Of a stretch of DNA of 19,907 bases, positions 7,316-13,663 are shown in pieces. Positions within the stretch are counted from its first letter, which is position 1. Each line of letters starts with the position of its first letter. The DNA lies in NCBI GenBank assembly GCA_937925635.1, contig CALALX010000018.1:1-19907 (forward strand), given 5' to 3'. This stretch comes from an uncultured Caulobacter sp. GTDB taxonomy: Bacteria; Pseudomonadota; Alphaproteobacteria; Caulobacterales; Caulobacteraceae. The notes below the pieces were generated by a model. It made no database searches. It saw nothing but the letters and a program-made list of their open reading frames with translations, and was not told the origin of the DNA. A program made the position numbers and the translations under genes.

Positions 7316-8185
7316 ATGGCGGGGTGGACGCTGGGGGTGATCGGCGGATCGGGGCTGTATGATCTCGACGGCCTCGAGGACCGCGACGACCTGAGCGTGG
7401 AAACCGCCTTTGGGCCGCCGTCCGCGGATCTCGTCATCGGCCGCATCGGCGCGGTGCGTCTCGTCTTTCTGCCGCGGCACGGACCGGGCCACCGCATTCC
7501 GCCCGGCGAAATCAACGCCCGCGCCAACATCGAGGCCCTCAAGCGCGCCGGCTGCACTGATGTCCTGTCGCTGTCAGCCGTAGGCTCCCTGCGCGAGGAT
7601 TTGGCGCCTGGGACCTTCGTCGCCGTCGACCAGTACATCGATCGCACGGTGGGGCGGCCGGCGAGTTTCTTCGGCCAAGGCCTGACGGCGCATGTCTCGC
7701 TGGCCGATCCCGTCTGTCCGCGCCTGTCCGCCCTGGCCGCCGAAGCCGGCCGCGCGGCCGGGGCGATCGTCGTCGAGGGCGGGACCTATCTGGCGATGGA
7801 GGGCCCGCAGTTCTCGACCCGCGCCGAAAGCGTGCTCTACCGGTCCTGGGGCTGCGCCGTGATCGGCATGACCAACATGCCCGAGGCCCGCCTCGCCCGG
7901 GAGGCCGAACTGCCCTACGCCTCGATCTGCATGGTCACCGACTATGACTGCTGGCGGGCGGGAGAGGCGGCCGTCGAGGTGTCGCAGATCCTCGACGTCA
8001 TGCGCGCCAATACAGCGAGGGCCCAGGGGCTGATTTGGAACCTGGCCCGGGCCTTGCCCGCCGAACGTCCGGCCTCGCCGATCGATCGCGCGCTGGACAG
8101 CGCGATCATCACCGCGCCCGACGCCCGCGACGCCGCCTTGGTCCGGAGACTGGACGTCGTCGCCGGCCGCGTGCTGCGCGGCTGA
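7316..8185 (+). CDS. mtnP: S-methyl-5'-thioadenosine phosphorylase
   Basis: 289 residues. It cleaves methylthioadenosine (from polyamine and quorum-signal synthesis) with phosphate to adenine and 5-methylthioribose-1-phosphate, in methionine/adenine salvage. Visible family features are the N-terminal phosphate loop VIGGSGLYDLDGL (8-20), LPRHGPGHRIPPGEINARAN (52-71) for phosphate and ribose contacts, SAVGSL (87-92), EGPQFSTRAES (162-172), and GMTNMPEARLAREAELPYA (184-202). The TDYDCW (208-213) pair of Asp residues is the mark of MTA phosphorylase; purine nucleoside phosphorylases have Asn at the base-recognition position. The ATG at 7316 is the first start. No adenine phosphoribosyltransferase or methylthioribose-1-P isomerase gene is in the window. 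Confidence 0.94.
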   Translation: MAGWTLGVIGGSGLYDLDGLEDRDDLSVETAFGPPSADLVIGRIGAVRLVFLPRHGPGHRIPPGEINARANIEALKRAGCTDVLSLSAVGSLREDLAPGTFVAVDQYIDRTVGRPASFFGQGLTAHVSLADPVCPRLSALAAEAGRAAGAIVVEGGTYLAMEGPQFSTRAESVLYRSWGCAVIGMTNMPEARLAREAELPYASICMVTDYDCWRAGEAAVEVSQILDVMRANTARAQGLIWNLARALPAERPASPIDRALDSAIITAPDARDAALVRRLDVVAGRVLRG

Positions 8186-8233
8186 CGAGATCGCGGTTCT
8201 GTCATAGGCTTCACCGGCTTGGGGGGAGACGCC

Positions 8234-8929
8234 ATGGATGAAAAGCGCGACCGCGAGCTTCACGCCGCCAATCGGCTCGACGCCTTCGTCGATGCGGCCT
8301 TCGCCTTCGCCGTTACGCTGCTGGTCATCGCCACCGCGTCGCCGCCGGCCAACCTTGAGGATCTGCGCGACGCCATCGGCAGGATTCCCGCCTCGGCGTT
8401 CGCCTTCGCGCTGATCAGTCTCTTCTGGTTCGGCCACAAGGCCTTCGGGCGCCTGACATGCGAGCGGGACACGGTCATCCAGTTGCTCAGTCTGGCGATC
8501 GTCTTCACCGTGCTGGTCTACGTCTATCCCCTCCGGCTTTTGACCGGTTCGTTCTTCTTCTGGATGTCGGGCGGACGGCTGCCCGGCAACGGCATCATCG
8601 CCAACTTCGCCGACCTGCAGCAGTTGTACGTCGTCTACGGCGCCGGGTTCGCCCTCCTGGCCACCCTCTATGCCGCCCTGTTCCACCACGGCGTCAGGAA
8701 CGCCGAACGGCTCGGCATCGCGGGCAAGGCGGTCGAGGACGCCAGGGATTTCGCCGCCATCTGGATCATCCTGGTCCTGGTCGGCGTCGCGTCGGCCCTG
8801 CTGGCGGCCGTGGGACCGCTTCTTGCGGCCCCGTGGCTGCCGGGATTCACCTACGGGGCAATTCCGCTGCTTATCTGGTCCAGGGCGCTGCTACGACGCC
8901 GAGCCCGCGGGCGCAGGCCTCTCGCTTGA
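8234..8929 (+). CDS. TMEM175-like (DUF1211) membrane protein, putative potassium channel
   Basis: 231 residues from the ATG at 8234, preceded by GGGGGGAG 6-13 bases upstream. A TTG at 8219 is open but lies on this ribosome site. The N-terminus has R14-LDA-F18-V-D20-AAF-A24-FAVTLL, a match to the RxxxFSDxxxA pore motif of TMEM175 proteins with Ser replaced by Val. Hydrophobic segments at about 18-36, 57-72, 86-110, 130-155, 175-198 and 200-220 fit the six helices of the short prokaryotic form, which works as a tetramer and conducts K+ weakly selectively. The C-terminus is Arg-rich (RALLRRRARGRR). Its stop overlaps the -35 element of the next gene's promoter. Family assignment is good; channel activity is inferred from homologues. 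Confidence 0.82.
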   Translation: MDEKRDRELHAANRLDAFVDAAFAFAVTLLVIATASPPANLEDLRDAIGRIPASAFAFALISLFWFGHKAFGRLTCERDTVIQLLSLAIVFTVLVYVYPLRLLTGSFFFWMSGGRLPGNGIIANFADLQQLYVVYGAGFALLATLYAALFHHGVRNAERLGIAGKAVEDARDFAAIWIILVLVGVASALLAAVGPLLAAPWLPGFTYGAIPLLIWSRALLRRRARGRRPLA

Positions 8930-8950
8930 CATAGAGTGCTTTGCTAGACA
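8926..8950 (+). promoter_or_regulatory. Promoter of the exported lipocalin-like gene
   Basis: TTGACA at 8926-8931 overlaps the stop codon of the upstream gene. GCTAGACA at 8943-8950 follows 10 bases after TTGACAT. This fits the Caulobacter housekeeping consensus (TTGACGS, 10-14 bases, GCTANAWC) at most positions. A start near 8956 would give a leader of about 29 bases containing GGGAGGA. Confidence 0.6.
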
Positions 8951-8984
8951 AAGTAACGAAGTTTCACGTCAGGGAGGACGTCCG

Positions 8985-9563
8985 ATGCGTCGTTTGCTGT
9001 TCGCGGCCTCTGCCGCCTCGCTGTCCCTTGCCGTCGCCGCCCCGGCGCTCGCCCAGTATGATCCGGCGGCGACCCGCGCGGCCCAGACCGAGGCGATGAA
9101 GGCGCTGTCGGTCATGGACGGCGTCTGGCGCGGCCCGGCCTGGACGATCGATCAGACCGGAACGCGCCATGAGGTGACCCAGACCGAGCGCATCGGGACC
9201 TTCCTCGGCGGGTCGGTGCGGGTCCTGGAGGGACGCGGCTACAACGCCGACGGCACGGTCGGCTTCAACGCCTTGGGTGTCCTTTCCTACGATCCCGCCA
9301 GGAAGGCCTACACGCTCAGTTCCTGGGCACAGGGACGGTCGGGCGACTTTCCCCTGACAGCCACGGCCGACGGCTATGTATGGACCACGCCCGCCGGGCC
9401 GAACGCGACCATCCGCTACACGGCGGTGATCAAGGACGGCGCCTGGCGCGAGATCGGTGAGTACGTGGTCGAGGGACAGCCGCCACGCCCGGTCTTCGAA
9501 ATGAACCTCGTGCGTCTCGGGGACAGCGACTGGCCCGCCGGCGGCGCCGTGCCGGCGAAGTAG
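8985..9563 (+). CDS. Exported DUF1579/lipocalin-like protein of unknown function
   Basis: 192 residues from the ATG at 8985, which is preceded by AGGGAGGA at a good distance. The signal peptide is clear: MRRLLFAASAASLSLAVAAP, then ALAQ with cleavage after residue 23. The mature protein starts with a helix (AAQTEAMKALSVMDGVWRG). It continues as short beta strands with repeated W/G/Y positions (GVWRGPAW, LGVLSYDPARKAYTLSSWA, ADGYVWTTP, DGAWREIGEYV), the layout of a small lipocalin-like barrel that measures 'how much of the activity remains' in DUF1579-type proteins. No catalytic motif or Cys is evident, and no partner gene is nearby because it has its own promoter. The downstream DLH gene is convergent with no gap. 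The ligand is unknown. Confidence 0.75.
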   Translation: MRRLLFAASAASLSLAVAAPALAQYDPAATRAAQTEAMKALSVMDGVWRGPAWTIDQTGTRHEVTQTERIGTFLGGSVRVLEGRGYNADGTVGFNALGVLSYDPARKAYTLSSWAQGRSGDFPLTATADGYVWTTPAGPNATIRYTAVIKDGAWREIGEYVVEGQPPRPVFEMNLVRLGDSDWPAGGAVPAK

Positions 9564-10241
9564 CTAGACCTCGCCCCGCGTCCCGCCGGCGCGCTGGAAC
9601 AGTTGCAGCGTGCGGAGCATGGCCAGTCTGGCGCTGTCCTCGTGATGGCCCGGGCCGGGCGCCACGAAGGCATGGCCGGCGTCGTATAGCCAGATCGGCA
9701 GCTCCGGATGGGCCGCCGCGATCGCCTCGACGTCGGTCGGAGGGATGGTCTCGTCTGTCCTGCCGAAATGCAGGATGGTCGGGACCCTTGGCCTGTCGGC
9801 CACATGGTCGATGATATTGCCGCCATAGAAGCAGCTGACGGCCGTCAGTCCGTCGCAGAAGCAGGACGCCACCCAGGCGCTGCTGCCGCCGAAGCAGAAG
9901 CCCAACAGGAACACCGGCCCCGCCAGGGCGTCGATCGCCGCCTGGATCCGGCCCACGCAGCCTTCGCCCCAGCCGGAGGCCTTGCCCCTCGCCAGCCGTT
10001 CGTCGAGGATCGGGAAGTGGGTGTTGTGCTCGGGGAAGGGATCGGTTCCGTCGAGCAGTGACGGGGCGATCACCTCGTAGCCTTGCGCGGCAAGCTGATC
10101 GCTCAGCTCCCGGATGTGCGGCGTCACGCCCCAGATGGCGTGCAGGATCACCAGACCGCCTCGCCGCGCCTCCGTGGCGGGCGCGTGGTACGCCGCCAGA
10201 GGCTCGCCGGTCTTCGTGGTCAGACGGATCCGCTCGCCCAC
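9564..10241 (-). CDS. Dienelactone hydrolase family protein (paralogue lacking the conserved Glu)
   Basis: 225-residue alpha/beta hydrolase. The nucleophile elbow is GFCFGG with Cys116. Asp163 (GRTDETIP) and His190 (DAGHAF) complete the DLH-type Cys-Asp-His triad, the family arrangement that hydrolyses dienelactones or similar esters. In the first strand-loop it reads LHAIWGV where the neighbouring paralogue reads IQEIFGL, so the family Glu (Glu36 in the Pseudomonas enzyme, which activates the Cys) is Ala35 here. It is also Cys-rich around the nucleophile (SCFCDGL, SCFYGG). The start is a GTG at 10241, 2 bases after the stop of the upstream paralogue, with GGAG inside that gene's end, so translation is probably coupled. 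Substrate is unknown. Confidence 0.88.
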   Translation of the reverse strand: MGERIRLTTKTGEPLAAYHAPATEARRGGLVILHAIWGVTPHIRELSDQLAAQGYEVIAPSLLDGTDPFPEHNTHFPILDERLARGKASGWGEGCVGRIQAAIDALAGPVFLLGFCFGGSSAWVASCFCDGLTAVSCFYGGNIIDHVADRPRVPTILHFGRTDETIPPTDVEAIAAAHPELPIWLYDAGHAFVAPGPGHHEDSARLAMLRTLQLFQRAGGTRGEV

Positions 10242-10243
10242 GG

Positions 10244-10924
10244 TCAGGCCGCTCCGTTCGCCTCGAACAGCGCGACCGTGCGCCGCCGGGCCAGGTCGGC
10301 GTCGGCCGGGTCAGAGTCGGGCCGGCCGTCGTTGTTGAAGCCGTGGCCAGAGGCTTCGTAGATGTAGACCGGAACCTCGGGATGGGCGGTCTGGACCGCA
10401 GCCTTCACGGTGTCGGCGGGGATGTGAGCGTCCTTGCGGCCAAGGTGGACGATCACCGGGCAGGAGAGGGGCAGGGAGGCCATGCCGACCACCTGGCCGC
10501 CGTAGTAGCTGGACCCCGCCGACAGGCCTTTGCAGCGCGAGGCCGCCAGCCAGGTCATGGTGCCGCCGTAGCAGTAGCCGACGATGAACACCGGCCCGCG
10601 GGGGCTGAGGAAGTCGATGCAGGCCTGGATGTCGCCCATGGCGTTGTCCGGCCCGTTGGCCATCGCCCTGGCCACGCCGGCCTGCACGCCGGCGTCGTCA
10701 TGGTCGGCGGTGAAGTCCTTGCCCTGGCGATCGAACATCGACGGCGCGACGACCTCGAAGCCGCGCTCCGCCCAGCGGGCGACGTCGGCGTGGACGTAAC
10801 TGTCGAGGCCGAAGATCTCCTGGATCACGATCACCCCGCCCTTGCGAGGCCCCGCGGGCTCCGCATGCAAGGCGGCGAAGGCGAAGCCGTCGTGGCCGGC
10901 GGTCAGGGTGATGGTCGAGGTCAT
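10244..10924 (-). CDS. Dienelactone hydrolase family protein
   Basis: 226 residues. It retains all family residues: Glu36 in VIVIQEIFGL, nucleophile Cys118 in GYCYGG, Asp165 in GRKDAHIP, and His194 in ASGHGF. The length fits carboxymethylenebutenolidase, which opens the lactone ring in chlorocatechol/catechol degradation, but many members act on other esters. The ATG at 10924 has GCGGAG about 7 bases upstream; an open frame continues upstream but only as the antisense of tetR. It is the first gene of a two-gene minus-strand operon, divergent from tetR across an 84-base gap that holds a palindrome. Regulation by that TetR protein is likely. No ring-cleavage genes are present to support a chlorocatechol role. 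Confidence 0.92.
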   Translation of the reverse strand: MTSTITLTAGHDGFAFAALHAEPAGPRKGGVIVIQEIFGLDSYVHADVARWAERGFEVVAPSMFDRQGKDFTADHDDAGVQAGVARAMANGPDNAMGDIQACIDFLSPRGPVFIVGYCYGGTMTWLAASRCKGLSAGSSYYGGQVVGMASLPLSCPVIVHLGRKDAHIPADTVKAAVQTAHPEVPVYIYEASGHGFNNDGRPDSDPADADLARRRTVALFEANGAA

Positions 10925-10973
10925 GATGCGCTCCGCGTCCGGGTCGTTCGACCTCTGCCCGCCTCTTCCGTCG

Positions 10974-11001
10974 TTGACAAGCGGCCGGCTTTTTACATAA
11001 T
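10974..11001 (+). promoter_or_regulatory. tetR promoter, probably leaderless transcript
   Basis: TTGACA (10974-10979) is a perfect -35. CATAAT (10996-11001), 16 bases on, is a near-consensus -10. The expected start falls at about 11007-11009, on or beside the A of the ATG at 11009. There is no purine-rich ribosome site before the ATG, which agrees with a leaderless mRNA. Confidence 0.65.
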
Positions 11002-11017
11002 AACCATTATGCCAAAA
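10990..11017. promoter_or_regulatory. Palindromic operator, likely bound by the TetR protein
   Basis: CATAATaaccATTATG (10996-11011) is a perfect 6-bp inverted repeat with a 4-base spacer. Two bases out on each side, TTTT (10990-10993) pairs with AAAA (11014-11017), giving a 28-bp dyad. It covers the tetR -10 box, transcription start and ATG, and sits in the tetR/DLH divergent gap, so binding would repress tetR and could control both directions. The size suits TetR-family operators. Confidence 0.6.
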
Positions 11018-11605
11018 AAGGTCGACCATGCCGTTCAGCGCCGGGCGATCGCCGAGGCCGCCATCCGCGTGATCGACCAGGTGGGCCTGGGCGGCGCGCG
11101 CCTGCGTGACGTCGCCGAGGAAGGACGGGTCACGACCGGCGCGGTCACCCACTATTTCCGCAGCAAGGACGAAGTGCTCGAAGCGGCGATGGCCGAGGTC
11201 GTGCGCCGCATTCTGGACCGTCAGGCCGACCAGGCGTCCGGACGATCGCCTATCGACGGATTGATTGAGGCCGCATCCGACTACCTTCCGCTGGACGAGG
11301 AGCGGCTTCGCGATTGGCGGGTCTGGTTCGCCTTCTGGGGCCGCGCCGCCGTCGACGCGCGCTTCCGCGCCCTGCATCGCGGCTATTACGCGGAGATCAC
11401 CGCCAGCCTGACTGGGGCGCTGGACCAGCTTCGCGCCGCGGGCCGGCTGGCGGGTGACACGCCGACCGCGGCCTTGGCGGACGCCATCGTCGCGGCCGTG
11501 GACGGAGTCGGCGTGCGCGCCACCCATGAACCCGAGAACTGGCCCGCCGCGCGGCAGGTCGCCACCCTGCGGCTGTTGCTCGCGCCGCTGCTCCGCCCCG
11601 CCTGA
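11009..11605 (+). CDS. TetR/AcrR family transcriptional regulator
   Basis: 198 residues from the ATG at 11009. The N-terminal helix-turn-helix spans about residues 10-57, with AIAEAAIRVIDQVGLGGARL leading to the recognition segment TTGAVTHYFRSKDEVL (42-57), the standard TetR pattern. The C-terminal ligand domain has WRVWFAFWGRA (103-113) and resembles the BetI-type C-terminal domain. The ligand is not known. No start codon lies between the promoter elements and the ATG in this frame, and there is no Shine-Dalgarno. The dioxygenase gene follows 11 bases after the stop, so the regulator and enzyme are one operon. The two hydrolases diverge upstream. Inference: it represses its own operon and probably the hydrolases until an inducer related to their substrate binds. 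Confidence 0.93.
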   Translation: MPKKVDHAVQRRAIAEAAIRVIDQVGLGGARLRDVAEEGRVTTGAVTHYFRSKDEVLEAAMAEVVRRILDRQADQASGRSPIDGLIEAASDYLPLDEERLRDWRVWFAFWGRAAVDARFRALHRGYYAEITASLTGALDQLRAAGRLAGDTPTAALADAIVAAVDGVGVRATHEPENWPAARQVATLRLLLAPLLRPA

Positions 11606-11616
11606 AGGAGGTTCCC

Positions 11617-12516
11617 ATGCTCCGCCTCGTCACCCTGCCGCCCGATGCCTCGACCGACGAGATCATGGCCGTGCTCGACCGTGACGGCGCCTTGATCGTG
11701 CGCGATGTCATGGACGCCGACACGCTGGGCCGGTTGCGATCGGAGATCATGCCCTACGTCCTGGCCACGCGGCCCGGTCAGGATGGCTTCTCCGGCTTCA
11801 AGACCACCCGTACGGGCGCCCTGGCGGCCCGCTCGCCGGCGTGCCGCGATCTGATCATGAACGACATGATCCAGCGTCTCTGCGAACGGGTCCTCAAGCC
11901 CAACTGCGAGCGTTGGCAGCTGCATCTGGGTCAGGTCATCCGCATCATGCCGGGTCAGGAGGCTCAACCGATTCACCGCGATCGATGGGCCTGGGGCCCG
12001 TACATGCAGGGCATCGAGCCGCAGCTGAACACGATCTGGGCGGTCAGCGACTTCCGTCGCGAGAATGGCGCGACCCAGGTCGCGCCAGGCTCGATTACCT
12101 GGCCCGACGACCGCCGCCCGACCGACGACGAGATCACCTGGGCCGAGATGCCGGCGGGATCGGTGCTGATCTACACCGGTACGGTGTTCCACGGCGGCGG
12201 CGCCAACGTCTCCGACGAGGACCGCGTGGGCCTGAACATCACCTACACCCTGGGCTGGCTGCGCCAGGAAGAGAACCAGTACCTCTCATGTCCGCCGGAG
12301 ATCGCACGGACCTTCCCCGAACCCCTGCAGAAGATGCTCGGCTATGATCTCGGCTCCTACGCGCTCGGCTACTACAGCCCTCCGCTGCCGCCGGGCGAGG
12401 GACCGGAGGTGGTGTCGCCGCGCCATGCCCTGACTGGCGGCGGCACGGACTCGGCGCTGGGCACGGCCGAACTTCTGGCTTCCATCAGCGAGAAGACATC
12501 GAAGACGACCGCCTAG
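11617..12516 (+). CDS. Phytanoyl-CoA dioxygenase (PhyH) family protein
   Basis: 299-residue Fe(II)/2-oxoglutarate-dependent oxygenase of the double-stranded beta-helix fold. The iron ligands are visible as H120-R-D122 (IHRDRW) and H192 (VFHGGGAN). R203, exactly 11 residues after the distal His as in human PHYH, should hold 2-oxoglutarate. Known members hydroxylate phytanoyl-CoA, ectoine, syringomycin precursors and others, so the substrate cannot be named. The ribosome site AAGGAGG (11605-11611) overlaps the tetR stop and stands 5 bases before the ATG, an unusually strong signal for this window, suggesting high translation. Acidic and proline-rich residues follow the core. The gene ends on a CTAG shared with the convergent sir2 gene. 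Confidence 0.9.
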   Translation: MLRLVTLPPDASTDEIMAVLDRDGALIVRDVMDADTLGRLRSEIMPYVLATRPGQDGFSGFKTTRTGALAARSPACRDLIMNDMIQRLCERVLKPNCERWQLHLGQVIRIMPGQEAQPIHRDRWAWGPYMQGIEPQLNTIWAVSDFRRENGATQVAPGSITWPDDRRPTDDEITWAEMPAGSVLIYTGTVFHGGGANVSDEDRVGLNITYTLGWLRQEENQYLSCPPEIARTFPEPLQKMLGYDLGSYALGYYSPPLPPGEGPEVVSPRHALTGGGTDSALGTAELLASISEKTSKTTA

Positions 12517-13262
12517 GCCAGCGCCGGCACGATCTCGCTCATCAAGGGGCCGATCTCGTCGTGCAGGACGAGGTCGGCCAGCATGTCCTGCTCGGTTGCT
12601 TCACGGTTGACGATGACCAGCCTCGCCCCGTTGCGCTTGGCCAGGATCGGAAAGCCCGCCGCCGGATAGACCACCAGCGAGGAGCCCAGCACCAGGAACA
12701 GGTCGCAGGCCAGGGTCTCTTCCTCGGCGCGGCGCATCGGCTCCTCAGGCATCTGCTGGCCGAAGGAGATGGTCGCGCTCTTCACCAGATGGCCACAGTC
12801 GAAGCAGGTGGGAATGCGGCCCTCCTCGACGAAGATCGGCCGCAGCGCCTTGAACTCATGCCGCCGGCCGCACTTCAGGCAGGTCGCATAGCTGGCGTTG
12901 CCGTGCAGTTCGATTACCCGGTCGTCGGGAATGCCGCTGTCCTGGTGCAGATTGTCGACGTTCTGGGTGATGACGCTGGAGACCTTCCCGGACGCCACGA
13001 GCCGCGCCACAGCGTCATGGCCGGCGTTCGGCGCCCGGCCGGTCCAGCCGGCGGTCCCGTTGAAGACGCGGGTCCAGGCCTCGCGGCGCCTGTCCTCGTC
13101 GCCGACGAACTCCTGGAAGTAGATCGGCTTCATCTTCGACCACACGCCGCCCGGGCTGCGGAAATCAGGAATGCCGGATTCGGTCGAGATGCCCGCGCCG
13201 GTGAACACCACCACCCGCCGGGCGTCGTCGATCATGCGGGCGAGTTCGGCGCGGCGGGACAT
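12513..13262 (-). CDS. NAD-dependent protein deacylase, Sir2 family
   Basis: 249 residues from the ATG at 13262; the frame is open further up but only as antisense of the neighbour. It removes acetyl or other acyl groups from lysines with NAD+. The signature set is complete: GAGIS (22-26) and SGIPDFRSPGGVW (29-41) in the NAD pocket, TQNVDNLH (99-106), catalytic H120 in ELHGN, zinc ligands C128/C131 (CLKC) and C153/C156 (CFDC), and GSSLVVYPA (193-201) for adenosine binding. Its start overlaps the upstream stop by one base (TGATG), so translation is coupled to the NTF2-like gene. Deacetylase rather than desuccinylase activity is only a guess. The symbol cobB is not assigned because the SIRT5-type Tyr/Arg pair is not evident. 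Confidence 0.94.
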   Translation of the reverse strand: MSRRAELARMIDDARRVVVFTGAGISTESGIPDFRSPGGVWSKMKPIYFQEFVGDEDRRREAWTRVFNGTAGWTGRAPNAGHDAVARLVASGKVSSVITQNVDNLHQDSGIPDDRVIELHGNASYATCLKCGRRHEFKALRPIFVEEGRIPTCFDCGHLVKSATISFGQQMPEEPMRRAEEETLACDLFLVLGSSLVVYPAAGFPILAKRNGARLVIVNREATEQDMLADLVLHDEIGPLMSEIVPALA

Positions 13263-13645
13263 CAGGGGGCGTAGCTCGAACGGGCCTTCACGCCCCAATG
13301 GCCGTCCTCGCAGGTGACCACATAAAGGGAATCGAACCCGCCGATGATGCTTCCGTCGGCGCGATACCGGGTGAAGCGGGTGTCGACGTGCACCTTGTCC
13401 GGACCGGCATGGATGACTTGCCGTCGCTCCCACGCCGAATGATGCCAGTCGGTCAGAGCGCCTCGGTCGAACATCTCCGGCCGGTGAAAGCCCGGCTCGA
13501 TGATCGTCAGGGTGTTCGACGCCAGTCGCACGCTCGGGAAGTTGAAGGTCTTCTCCCAGGCGGTCAGATCACGGGCGTTGAAAGCCGCCATGAAGGCGTC
13601 GAGGCAGGCCTGGGCGCCGGCGATGGCTTCGGCATGTTCGGTCAT
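13262..13645 (-). CDS. NTF2-like (SnoaL-type) small protein
   Basis: 127 residues. The N-terminal helices (AQACLDAFMAAFNARDLTAW), a short strand (FNFPSVRLA) and repeated strand pairs ending GGFDSLYVVTCEDGHWGVKA are the cone-shaped alpha+beta layout of the NTF2-like superfamily, used by ketosteroid isomerases, SnoaL cyclases and many ligand-binding proteins. The catalytic Asp/His set of characterised enzymes cannot be assigned. It starts with the ATG at 13645, 18 bases after ychF, without a clear ribosome site, and its TGA overlaps the sir2 ATG. It is thus the middle gene of a ychF - ntf2 - sir2 operon. Function is unknown, and the tight coupling to sir2 hints at a common expression level rather than a proven partnership. 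Confidence 0.78.
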   Translation of the reverse strand: MTEHAEAIAGAQACLDAFMAAFNARDLTAWEKTFNFPSVRLASNTLTIIEPGFHRPEMFDRGALTDWHHSAWERRQVIHAGPDKVHVDTRFTRYRADGSIIGGFDSLYVVTCEDGHWGVKARSSYAP

Positions 13646-13663
13646 GCCGACAGAATGTACTGA

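Noticed and set aside
10058..11008. In-frame upstream extension of tetR on the plus strand
   Set aside because: It is antisense to the DLH genes. The TetR domain, promoter and operator all point to the ATG at 11009.
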